In this document: one piece after another, positions 1 through 6,425 of the stretch
How positions within the stretch are numbered: the stretch's first letter is position 1
How the letters are laid out: each line of letters starts with the position of its first letter
NCBI GenBank assembly: GCA_025963345.1
Contig: JAOPUS010000137.1
Coordinates: 1 to 14,921, forward strand
DNA length: 14,921 bases
Source of the DNA: Blastococcus sp.
GTDB taxonomy: Bacteria > Actinomycetota > Actinomycetes > Mycobacteriales > Geodermatophilaceae
Reading direction: 5' to 3'
The notes under the pieces: generated by a model
Database searches by the model: none
The model's input: the letters and a program-made list of their open reading frames with translations, nothing else
What the model was told of the DNA's origin: nothing
Program-made: the position numbers and the translations under genes

Positions 1-62
1 GACGGCCGGTTGCTCCGGTGCGGTGGGTGCCCCGCCTACGCGTCGACGTCGGGAGCGAGCAG

Positions 63-569
63 ATGCAGTTCGGTCGGTACTACGAGGAGTTCGAGGTCGG
101 GGCCGTCTACAAGCACTGGCCCGGGAAGACCGTCACGGAGTACGACGACCACCTGTTCTGCCTGATCACGATGAACCACCACCCGCTGCACATGGACGTG
201 AACTACGCGGAGAAGACCACCGACTTCGGCGAGAACGTGGTCGTGGGCAACTACATCTACTCGCTGCTGCTCGGCATGAGCGTCCCCGACGTCTCGGGGA
301 AGGCGATCGCCAACCTCGAGGTCGAGTCCCTGCGGCACGTCGCGCCGACGTTCCACGGCGACACCATCTACGGCGAGACGACCGTCCTCGACAAGACCGA
401 GTCGAAGTCGAAGGACGACCGCGGGGTCGTCTACGTCGAGACCATCGGCTACAAGCAGGACGGCACGATCGTCTGCATCTTCCGCCGCAAGGTGATGGTG
501 CCCAAGCGCTCCTACGGCGAGGCCCGGGGCGGCGAGCAGCCGGGCCGTCCGGAGCCCACCCCCCGCTGA
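63..569 (+). CDS. MaoC-like (hotdog fold) acyl-CoA hydratase/dehydratase
   Basis: This 168-residue protein has the single hotdog domain of MaoC-like enoyl-CoA or mesaconyl-CoA-type hydratases, which add or remove water from a CoA thioester in the cytoplasm. The N-terminus GRYYEEFEVGAVYKHWPGKTV and the segment MNHHPLHMDVNYA (about 37-49) are characteristic. A later strand, about 84-104, carries the usual HGDTIYGET pattern. In classic R-hydratases the active site reads D-x-N-P-x-H; here it reads N38-H-H-P-L-H43, so the His is kept but the Asp position is Asn. The ATG at 63 is chosen because a GGGAG sequence lies just upstream and homology begins there; an in-frame GTG at 18 would add 15 unlikely residues. 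The last 15 or so residues are low complexity. It probably ends an operon that lies left of the window. The substrate cannot be read from the sequence. Confidence 0.88.
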   Translation: MQFGRYYEEFEVGAVYKHWPGKTVTEYDDHLFCLITMNHHPLHMDVNYAEKTTDFGENVVVGNYIYSLLLGMSVPDVSGKAIANLEVESLRHVAPTFHGDTIYGETTVLDKTESKSKDDRGVVYVETIGYKQDGTIVCIFRRKVMVPKRSYGEARGGEQPGRPEPTPR

Positions 570-600
570 GCGAAGGCCGAGCGGACGTGTCCGGGGTCGG

Positions 601-1047
601 TCAGTCGGGGAGGACGCCCCAGCCGCGGAGGGTCTCGACCAGCCGTGGCGTACAGGGCAGCCGGTCGAGGGTCGCGGCGTCGGCGAACACTGCCGCGACG
701 GCGTCGTCACCCGGGACCGGGGTCTGGTCCGGCGGGGTGAGGGTGCAGGCGAAATCGAGGACGTCGAACACGACGCCGTCCCCGGGGATCGGCACGTGCC
801 CGACCGCTCGCTGGGGCACCACGTCCAGCCCGGTCTCCTCGCGCACCTCGCGCACGACGGCCCCCTCCGGTGACTCGCCGGCCTCGATCCGCCCCCCCGG
901 CAGCGACCACAGCCCCCGGTGCGGGTCGTGGCCCCGCTGGATGAGCAGCAGCCGGCCCGCAGCGTCGTGCACCACCGCGCCCACGCACGGCACGACCAGC
1001 GGCGGCGCGGGGTCCTCAGCGCTGCCATCCGCGCCGGTGAGAGGCAT
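601..1047 (-). CDS. NUDIX hydrolase
   Basis: This 148-residue protein has one complete NUDIX domain. The NUDIX box is perfect: G52-x5-E58-x7-R67-E-V-R-E-E-T-G-L75. It is preceded by the usual strand RLLLIQRGHDPHRGLWSLPGG. The family hydrolyses nucleoside diphosphates linked to another group X, using Mg2+ bound by the REEExE glutamates. The substrate here is unknown; candidates include oxidised nucleotides and NDP-sugars. The ATG at 1047 gives the normal family length; the reading frame stays open far upstream, but that part has no homology. The gene converges on the MaoC-like gene with 31 bases between stops, and diverges from the DUF6758 gene across a 111-base gap. Confidence 0.92.
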   Translation of the reverse strand: MPLTGADGSAEDPAPPLVVPCVGAVVHDAAGRLLLIQRGHDPHRGLWSLPGGRIEAGESPEGAVVREVREETGLDVVPQRAVGHVPIPGDGVVFDVLDFACTLTPPDQTPVPGDDAVAAVFADAATLDRLPCTPRLVETLRGWGVLPD

Positions 1048-1121
1048 GCGCGGCACGCTACGCAGCCCGCGCCCACAGCCACGCCGCGCCTCCGGGATCC
1101 CGCCGTCCCGGGGCGTCCCGC

Positions 1122-1150
1122 TTGACGATTGCGTGCGGTCACAGGACGGT
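1122..1150 (+). promoter_or_regulatory. possible sigma-A promoter for the DUF6758 gene
   Basis: A good -35 hexamer, TTGACG (1122-1127), lies 17 bases before GACGGT (1145-1150), which keeps only two consensus -10 bases. The -10 would overlap the Shine-Dalgarno-like AGGACGG before the ATG at 1159, so initiation here would give an almost leaderless message. The -35 is convincing and the -10 is weak. Confidence 0.25.
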
Positions 1151-1158
1151 GTCTTCCG

Positions 1159-1782
1159 ATGAGCGTGTCGCCGGTCTGCCCCCGTTGCGGCGAGCAACTG
1201 GTGGTCCGCGCCGGATCGACGGCCCAGGCGTGGTGTCACCTGCACGGCGCCGTCACGCCGCTGCACCACACCGTGCTCGTCGCCCACGACGCTCTCTCCG
1301 CGGTCACCGCCGATGCCCGGGTGCCGGCCTGGGTGCCCGACCCCATGCCGGCCGGCTGGTCGGTCACCGGCCTGGCCTGGGGCGGGGAGCCCGGCGCCCG
1401 CGGGATCGTCGTCGACTGCGCCGGCCCTGCGCCGCTGGGCGGCTCGGCGGAGCTCGTCCTCGTTGCCGAGGAGCCGGGCACGGGCGTGGGCTGCGGCTAC
1501 GCCGGCCTCCCGGGACTCGACCCCGGGGACGTCATCGACGGCCCGTCCTCGGTCGACGTCAAGGCGGCCGGGCAGCACGCGCCGCTGTGGGCGATCCCCA
1601 CCTCCGACGACCGGGCGGCGTTCGTGGGTGAGGCCTACGGCGTCTGGCTGTGGCTCGTCATGTGGCCGATGAACGCCGCCTGGCTGCTCGCCGAGCAGCT
1701 GGAGCTGATCGATCTGCGCGACCGCATCTATCCCGACCTCCCGCTGGGCCCACCCAGCGAGCACCTGTTGCCGGGGTCGTAA
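1159..1782 (+). CDS. DUF6758 family protein with N-terminal zinc ribbon
   Basis: This 207-residue cytoplasmic protein belongs to an actinobacterial family of unknown function (DUF6758, assigned from memory of its Streptomyces relatives). It opens with a short zinc-ribbon-like pattern, CPRCG (about 7-11) followed by WCHLHG. Next come the conserved family blocks VPAWVPDPMPAGW, GPAPLGGSAELVLVAEE and DDRAAFVGEAYGVWLWLVMWP, and a C-terminal LELIDLRD segment. The ATG at 1159 is chosen because AGGACGG lies about 10 bases upstream and the zinc ribbon starts at once; an ATG at 1129 adds ten residues not expected in the family. It leads a rightward gene set. In other actinobacteria, as I recall, it also sits near a PHP-domain gene, as here. 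No enzymatic motif is visible. Confidence 0.85.
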   Translation: MSVSPVCPRCGEQLVVRAGSTAQAWCHLHGAVTPLHHTVLVAHDALSAVTADARVPAWVPDPMPAGWSVTGLAWGGEPGARGIVVDCAGPAPLGGSAELVLVAEEPGTGVGCGYAGLPGLDPGDVIDGPSSVDVKAAGQHAPLWAIPTSDDRAAFVGEAYGVWLWLVMWPMNAAWLLAEQLELIDLRDRIYPDLPLGPPSEHLLPGS

Positions 1783-1807
1783 CCGGAACCCGACGGGCTC
1801 GCTCATG

Positions 1808-1824
1808 ATCGGCGCGCCGCCGAT
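1808..1824 (+). terminator. hairpin downstream of the DUF6758 gene
   Basis: ATCGGCG (1808-1814), loop CGC, CGCCGAT (1818-1824) forms a perfect 7-bp stem starting 26 bases after the stop codon at 1782. There is no T-tract, which is common for actinobacterial terminators. The rest of the 1783-1946 gap holds no recognisable gene; a TGTGTTACCCAT stretch near 1840-1850 could contain a -10 box for the next genes, but no partner -35 stands out. Confidence 0.4.
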
Positions 1825-1946
1825 GAGGCGGCTGGGACCTGTGTTACCCATGAGACGAAGCCGTCCGCCCCACCCGGGTGGACCCTGTACTCGCAGACTC
1901 GCAAGCACCGGAGCCTGCCCGCTCGAACGCACCTGTGGAGGTGGCG

Positions 1947-2105
1947 GTGAACCTCAAGAAGGTCGTCACCTGGTTGGTCGTCGCATTCGTCGTCTTCTAC
2001 GTCATCCAGGCGCCGGAGCAGTCGGCCCAGATCGTCCGCAACGCCGGCCAGGCGCTCGGTGACGCGGCGTCCTCGCTGGCGAACTTCGTCGGCTCGCTCG
2101 TCTAG
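1947..2105 (+). CDS. small single-pass membrane protein
   Basis: This predicted 52-residue peptide starts at a GTG with a strong GGAGG (1937-1941) five bases upstream. Residues 6-20 (VVTWLVVAFVVFYVI) form one hydrophobic membrane helix after a basic NLKK start, suggesting an N-in orientation. The remaining ~30 residues (QAPEQSAQIVRNAGQALGDAASSLANFVGSLV, split here as QAPEQSAQIVRNAG and QALGDAASSLANFVGSLV) look like an amphipathic helix. Longer in-frame ATG or GTG starts upstream have no ribosome-binding site and poor codon use. It ends five bases before the PH-domain gene, which has no good Shine-Dalgarno of its own, so the two are probably co-translated. The family is not recognised; a partner role with the PH-domain membrane protein is inference. 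Confidence 0.72.
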   Translation: MNLKKVVTWLVVAFVVFYVIQAPEQSAQIVRNAGQALGDAASSLANFVGSLV

Positions 2106-2110
2106 CCGTC

Positions 2111-2761
2111 GTGTCGGGCCCGGAGCCGAACGGGCTGCCCACCCGTGCCCGCAAGGACGTCGAGAAGTACCTCCTGCCGGGGGAGCGGGCGGTGGTCGCG
2201 ACCCGGCGGCACTGGGCGGTCCTCATCGAGCCGACCCTCCAGTTCCTGCCGGCCTTCCTGATCGGCGGCTGGCTGCTCCTGCTCGACCCCGACAACCGGG
2301 TCAGCAGCTTGGCCGGCGTGATCGTCCTGGTCGGCGCGCTGGCCTACTACGGCCTGCGCGTGGGCGAGTGGTGGATGCGCCACTTCATCGTCAGTACCCG
2401 GCGGGTCCTGCTCACCTCGGGCGTCATCGTCCGGACCGTCACCCTGCTGCCGCTGCGCCGGATCACCGACCTCACCTGGAAAGAGACGCTGCTGGGTCAG
2501 GTCCTGGGCTACGGCACGTTCCGGTTCGAGTCGGCCGGCCAGCAGCAAGCGCTCTCGGAGATCACGTTCCTGCCCGGCGCGGACGTCCTCTACCGGGACG
2601 TCAGTGGCCTGCTGTTCAGCAGCGACTGGGGCGGCGCTGCCTCGGGCGGGGACGACGAGGGCAACATCGACCCGCCGCCGCCGCCCGGACCGCGGACCGG
2701 CCCCAGCGGCGGCCGGGGCGACACCGAGCCGATCGCGGGTCTACCCCCGCAGCAGACGTGA
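2111..2761 (+). CDS. PH-domain (bPH2/YdbS-like) membrane protein
   Basis: This 216-residue inner-membrane protein has two adjacent transmembrane segments (about 36-58 and 66-83) followed by a bacterial pleckstrin-homology-like domain (about 90-165). The PH-like part contains the signature RHFIVSTRRVLLTSGVI, then LLPLRRITDLTWKETLLGQVLGYGTF, as in the YdbS/YdbT and DUF304 group. The C-terminal 45 residues are acidic and then proline/glycine rich (DPPPPPGPRTGP) and probably disordered. The GTG start at 2111 lies five bases after the small membrane-protein stop and lacks a clear Shine-Dalgarno, which points to translational coupling. The function of these proteins is poorly defined; membrane stress or envelope roles have been proposed for relatives. 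Confidence 0.88.
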   Translation: MSGPEPNGLPTRARKDVEKYLLPGERAVVATRRHWAVLIEPTLQFLPAFLIGGWLLLLDPDNRVSSLAGVIVLVGALAYYGLRVGEWWMRHFIVSTRRVLLTSGVIVRTVTLLPLRRITDLTWKETLLGQVLGYGTFRFESAGQQQALSEITFLPGADVLYRDVSGLLFSSDWGGAASGGDDEGNIDPPPPPGPRTGPSGGRGDTEPIAGLPPQQT

Positions 2762-2810
2762 GCCCCACCACCCCGCCGATCCGAACGGGTGCCGGACGGC
2801 TGGGTGGGGC
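2762..2810 (+). terminator. inverted repeat between the PH-domain and PHP genes
   Basis: GCCCCACC (2762-2769) and GGTGGGGC (2803-2810) form a perfect 8-bp stem directly after the PH-domain stop codon, enclosing 33 bases. It ends 13 bases before the PHP start. It could be a weak terminator, an attenuator, or chance in GC-rich DNA. There is no T-tract. Confidence 0.3.
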
Positions 2811-2823
2811 AGGCTGAGCGGCG

Positions 2824-3681
2824 ATGCCGATCGACCTGCACACCCATTCCTCGATCTCCGACGGGACCGAGAGCCCCGCCGACCTGTTGGCCACCGCGCA
2901 GGCCGCGGGCCTCGACGTCGTCGCGCTCACCGACCACGACACCACCGCCGGCTGGCCGATCGCCGAGGAGGCTCGCCCACGCGGCCTGACCGTCGTCCCG
3001 GGCATGGAGATGTCCTGCCGCTGGTTCCCCGACGACCAGCCGCCGATCAGCGTCCACCTGCTGGCGTACCTGTTCGACCCCACCCATCCGGGTTTCGCCG
3101 CGGAACGTGCACGGTTGCGCGACGAACGGCTCGAGCGCGGGGAGCGGATCGTCCTCCGGCTGGAGGCCGAGGGCTATCCCGTCCGCTGGGACACGATCGT
3201 CGAGCGCTCCAACGGTGGCGTGGTGGGCCGCCCGCACATCGCGCGGGCCCTGGTCGACGCCGGGGTGGTCGACTCCGTGGACCACGCGTTCGCCACCCTG
3301 CTGCACCCGCGCAGCCCCTACTACGTCACCAAGGTCGACACCGACGTCCGTGAGGGCATCGGCCTGGTCCGCGCCGCCGGCGGGGTGCCGGTGTTCGCCC
3401 ACGGGCTCGCCACCAAGCGCGGGCGCAGTGTCGGCGACGACGCGATCGCCGCCATGGTCGACGCCGGGCTGCTCGGCCTGGAGGTCGACCACCCGGACCA
3501 CTCGGCCGACGCGCGCGCCCATCTGCGCGGCCTCGCGGCCGACCTGGACCTGATCGTCACCGGCTCCAGCGACTACCACGGCACCAACAAGACGACGGCC
3601 ATCGGCGTCTGCACGACCGACCCGGAACAGTTCGAGGCGATCCTGGCCGCGGGCACCGGCGGTGCGCCCTTCCGCGACTGA
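2824..3681 (+). CDS. PHP-domain phosphoesterase (RNase AM/YciV-like)
   Basis: This 285-residue cytoplasmic metal-dependent phosphoesterase has a full set of PHP metal ligands. They are H6-T-H8 with D13, D37-H38-D39 (TDHD), E62 (GMEMSC), H78, H193 (VFAHG), the ELEVDHPDH-like block around E220-H223, and D250-x-H252 (SSDYHG). The overall pattern and length match the YciV/RnaAM group. Members of that group are trinuclear-metal 5'-3' exonucleases or 3',5'-nucleoside bisphosphate phosphatases acting on RNA ends or pAp-like compounds. The ATG at 2824 puts the first HTH motif at residue 6, as is usual. It lies 62 bases after the PH-domain gene. Which substrate it uses cannot be told here. Confidence 0.9.
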   Translation: MPIDLHTHSSISDGTESPADLLATAQAAGLDVVALTDHDTTAGWPIAEEARPRGLTVVPGMEMSCRWFPDDQPPISVHLLAYLFDPTHPGFAAERARLRDERLERGERIVLRLEAEGYPVRWDTIVERSNGGVVGRPHIARALVDAGVVDSVDHAFATLLHPRSPYYVTKVDTDVREGIGLVRAAGGVPVFAHGLATKRGRSVGDDAIAAMVDAGLLGLEVDHPDHSADARAHLRGLAADLDLIVTGSSDYHGTNKTTAIGVCTTDPEQFEAILAAGTGGAPFRD

Positions 3682-3747
3682 ACACGAACCGTCGGACGTG
3701 GTCGTTACGGTGGCCGATATGGACGGCGGTACAGGGACGGCGGCCGG

Positions 3748-4593
3748 ATGAGCGCCCAGATGGAGATGCCGGACATGCCGCGGCGGCTCTTCCCCGCGAC
3801 GCCGAGCAAGCTCGCCACGTTCTCCGACTGCCCCCGGCGCTACCGGTTCGCCTATGTCGACCGCCCCTCCCCGCCGAAGGGGCCGCCCTGGGCGCACAAC
3901 AGCGTCGGCTCAGCGGTGCACGCGGCCCTGCGCTCGTGGTGGGACCTGCCGGTGGAGCGCCGCACGACCGGTGCTGCGCGGCAGTTGCTCTACGCCGGCT
4001 GGTCGCAGAACGGCTTCCGGGACGCCGAGCAGGCAGAGCGCTGGCGGGCCCGCGCGGCCGGGTGGCTGACCGACTACGTCGCGGCTCTCGACCCCACCCA
4101 CGAGCCGGTCGGGAACGAGCGCACCGTCGGCGCCACCACCGAGCGGTTGGCGCTGTCGGGCCGCATCGACCGGATCGACCAGCGCGGTGACGAACTGGTG
4201 ATCGTCGACTACAAGACCGGCCGCGTCCCGTCCACCGACGACGAGGCGCGCGGCTCACCGGCGCTGGCGGTGTACGTGCTCGGTGTCCGCCGCACGTTGC
4301 GCCGTCCCTGCTCCCGGGTGGAACTGCACCACCTGCCCAGCGGCACCGTCGCCGCGTTCGAGCACACCGAGCGGTCCCTGGCCAACCACGTGCGCCGGGC
4401 GGAGGACATTGCCACCGACATCACGGCGGCCACGGAGACGTTGGCAGCGGGAGCGGAGCCGGACGTCGCCTTCCCGGCCGTCCCGGGACGCCAGTGCGGC
4501 TGGTGCGACTTCCGGCCGAGCTGCCCTACCGGCCAGGCAGCCACACCGGCCCGCGAGACGTGGAGCTTCCTCGCCGAGGACGACGAGATCTGA
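3748..4593 (+). CDS. RecB-family PD-(D/E)XK nuclease with Fe-S cluster cysteines
   Basis: This 281-residue protein is a stand-alone nuclease domain of the RecB/Cas4/AddB type. Visible motifs are H58 in SAVHAALRSWW, D141 in SGRIDRID, and D154-Y-K156 in VIVDYKTGRVP, which together form the metal-binding active site. One Cys near the N-terminus (C28, FSDCPRRYRF) and three near the C-terminus (C250, C253, C259 in CGWCDFRPSC) form the 4Fe-4S pattern known from AddB and Cas4. The Gln of the usual QxxxY motif is replaced by Ala172 (ALAVY), while Tyr176 is kept. The ATG at 3748 places the first Cys in the usual position; an ATG at 3763 is also possible. The preceding 66-base gap may carry its own promoter. 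It is probably a DNA exonuclease, but no helicase or Cas partner is present. Its stop lies three bases from the stop of the convergent MpaB-like gene. Confidence 0.88.
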   Translation: MSAQMEMPDMPRRLFPATPSKLATFSDCPRRYRFAYVDRPSPPKGPPWAHNSVGSAVHAALRSWWDLPVERRTTGAARQLLYAGWSQNGFRDAEQAERWRARAAGWLTDYVAALDPTHEPVGNERTVGATTERLALSGRIDRIDQRGDELVIVDYKTGRVPSTDDEARGSPALAVYVLGVRRTLRRPCSRVELHHLPSGTVAAFEHTERSLANHVRRAEDIATDITAATETLAAGAEPDVAFPAVPGRQCGWCDFRPSCPTGQAATPARETWSFLAEDDEI

Positions 4594-4596
4594 CGA

Positions 4597-5457
4597 TCAG
4601 GCTGCCTGTCCCGTGGCGACGCGCTCGAACCCGGCCCAGACGATGGGCGAGCGGCGGGCGCGCTGCGGGAGCCGCAGCATGGTCTGCCGGAAGGCCTTCA
4701 GCGCCGCCGTCGCCGCGGCATCGGTCAGGCCGAGCCCGGGAAGTGAGAACATCCGGCGGGCCCACTGGGGCAGCAGGGCCACCGCGAGCGTCGCCAGCCC
4801 GCCCCAGGCCGGCTGGGCGGGCGTCAGGTAGCGCACCCAGGTCGGCATCGGCGGCAGCACGATGAGCCGGTAGGCGTCCCGCGCCGCCGGCGTCACCGCC
4901 AGCGAGGGCCGCATCGCCTCGAAGTAGGCCACGAGCCCGGCGGCGGAGTCCGGCACGTCGTCGGCGGGGACCCCGATCAGCGTCGCCGACGTCACCTGCT
5001 CGGCCACGTATCGGTCGGCCTCGTCGTCGGTCAGCGGCAGACCGCCCCGCCGGGCGACCTGGAGCAGCGAGTCCACCTCGCAGCAGTGCACCCACAGCAG
5101 CAGATCGGGATCGTCGACCCGGTACGTCCGTCCGGTCGTCTCCTCTGTGGCCCCGAGCCGGCGGTGGATGCCGCGCACCCGCGCGACCGCCTGTTCGGCC
5201 TCGGTCCGGGTGCCGAAGGTGAGCGTGTCGACGTACGTGGCGGTCCGGATCAGCCGGGGCCACGGCTCCTCCCGGAAGCCGCCGGAGAACCGCGCGACGC
5301 CGTCCATCGCCACGGGGTGCAGCGCCTGCAGCAGCAGGGCGCGCAAGCCGCCCACGGAGAAGGTCGGATCGGAGTGGATCCGCCAGGTGACGCTGTCCGG
5401 GCCGAAGAAGCCGGCGAGGTCGTCCTCGGGGGTCCACCCCGACGGCAGGTCGGTCAC
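4597..5457 (-). CDS. MpaB-type oxygenase family protein (DUF2236)
   Basis: This 286-residue protein belongs to the MpaB/Lcp-like oxygenase group (formerly DUF2236), whose characterised members include rubber oxygenase Lcp and mycophenolic-acid pathway MpaB. Characteristic blocks are SVTWRIHSDP (22-31), GLRALLLQALHPVAMDGVARFS (37-58, given as GLRALLLQALHP then VAMDGVARFS), a tryptophan-rich segment near 66, and LLWVHCCEVDSLL (120-132). The His residues in ALHP and WVHC are likely haem or metal neighbours. The GTG start overlaps the stop of the upstream alpha/beta hydrolase by four bases (GTGA), so the two are translationally coupled. It is the last gene of the leftward operon. The substrate is unknown. 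Confidence 0.88.
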   Translation of the reverse strand: MTDLPSGWTPEDDLAGFFGPDSVTWRIHSDPTFSVGGLRALLLQALHPVAMDGVARFSGGFREEPWPRLIRTATYVDTLTFGTRTEAEQAVARVRGIHRRLGATEETTGRTYRVDDPDLLLWVHCCEVDSLLQVARRGGLPLTDDEADRYVAEQVTSATLIGVPADDVPDSAAGLVAYFEAMRPSLAVTPAARDAYRLIVLPPMPTWVRYLTPAQPAWGGLATLAVALLPQWARRMFSLPGLGLTDAAATAALKAFRQTMLRLPQRARRSPIVWAGFERVATGQAA

Positions 5458-6371
5458 GAACGGGCCGAGGCACCCGCCCAGAAGTCGAGCAGCACCTCCA
5501 GCGTCCGGGGCGGGTTCTCGACGGCGGGGGAGTGGATCGAGTTGTTGATGACCTCGTGCCGGGCCCCGAGCCGCTCCGCCATGTCGGCCTGCACGTGCGG
5601 CAGCCAGGCGTCGTCCGCCTCGCCGTGCGCGACCATGACCGGTACACCGGTGGCGGCCAACTCGGCCACCCGGTCCGGCTCGGTCAGCATCGCGTCGGCC
5701 ATGCCGCGCAGCCCCGCCTCGGAATTGCTCAGGAAGCGGCGGGTGTAGAACTCGCGGGTCGGCGCAGGCACCGCCTGGGCCTTCGGGTCGGTCATCGCCA
5801 CCTGCTCGAGCGTCTCGTGCACCAGTTGCACGCCGCCGGCGTCCAGCAGCGGGCCGAGGTGGTCGAGCAGGTCCGCCCGGCGCCCGGACAGCTTCGCGGG
5901 CCCCGACCCGAGCAAGGTGAACGAGGTGAACAGCCCCGGTTCGGCCAGCACCGCGGCCCGCGTGACCAGGCCCCCGAAGCTGTGGCCGAGCAGGTGCAGC
6001 GGGTCGCCGGTCTCCTCCCGCAGCACCCGGGCCACCTCGAGGACGTCGGCACCGAGCTCGGCGACCGAGTAGGTGGTGGGGTCGTCGGGCCCCGGCGACT
6101 CGTACTGCCCGCGCTGGTCGATGGCCACCACCCGGTAGCCGGCCTCGGCGAGCGGCGCCAGCAGGGGAGCGAAGTCCTCCTTGCTGCCCGTGTATCCGGC
6201 GACGAGCAGCGCGGTCCCGCGGACGGCCTCACCGCCGGTGTCCAGCCCGATCAGCGGGCCGGCGCGACCCGGAAAGCTGCGGTGCTCTGCGTCGTGGTCG
6301 GCGAGCTGCCGCAGGTCGTCGGGCGCGATCGCGAGGGGAACGGTGTAGTCGGGGCCACCGGGCAGGACCAT
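5454..6371 (-). CDS. alpha/beta hydrolase
   Basis: This 305-residue predicted cytoplasmic serine hydrolase has an alpha/beta fold. The catalytic serine is S131 in the nucleophile elbow GHSFGG (129-134). The acid is D253 or D254 (HGEADDAWLP) and the histidine is H280 (NSIHSPAVENP). The oxyanion-side loop is VAGYTGSKEDF (57-67), followed by VVAIDQRGQYES. It could be an esterase, lipase or lactonase; the substrate is not visible. The ATG at 6371 is preceded by GGGGACC and by GAGG further upstream. It is the third gene of the leftward operon, 54 bases after the beta-propeller gene and overlapping the MpaB-like oxygenase by four bases. This tight coupling suggests that hydrolase and oxygenase act on the same substrate class, which is inference. 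Confidence 0.92.
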   Translation of the reverse strand: MVLPGGPDYTVPLAIAPDDLRQLADHDAEHRSFPGRAGPLIGLDTGGEAVRGTALLVAGYTGSKEDFAPLLAPLAEAGYRVVAIDQRGQYESPGPDDPTTYSVAELGADVLEVARVLREETGDPLHLLGHSFGGLVTRAAVLAEPGLFTSFTLLGSGPAKLSGRRADLLDHLGPLLDAGGVQLVHETLEQVAMTDPKAQAVPAPTREFYTRRFLSNSEAGLRGMADAMLTEPDRVAELAATGVPVMVAHGEADDAWLPHVQADMAERLGARHEVINNSIHSPAVENPPRTLEVLLDFWAGASARS

Positions 6372-6425
6372 GGTCCCCAGTGAACCTCGCTCCGGCCGAC
6401 CGCGCCCGAGCGGGGTGCGGCAGGG

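Noticed and set aside
562..583. Hairpin CCGCT...AGCGG after the MaoC-like gene
   Set aside because: Only five pairs with mismatches in the interior; not better than chance in GC-rich DNA.
601..1932. NUDIX gene extended to a 443-residue protein
   Set aside because: The extra 295 codons run antisense to the clear DUF6758 gene and have no recognisable domains; the family length fits the ATG at 1047.
2590..3897. Long minus-strand open frame opposite the PHP gene, and similar long frames opposite other genes
   Set aside because: Such frames are expected in very GC-rich coding DNA; composition is low-complexity Arg/Ala/Gly or His/Val-rich and the plus-strand protein has complete PHP motifs.
4594..4596. 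Three-base gap between convergent stops as a special overlap system
   Set aside because: Tight convergent ends are common in compact actinobacterial genomes; no hairpin or shared structure is visible there.
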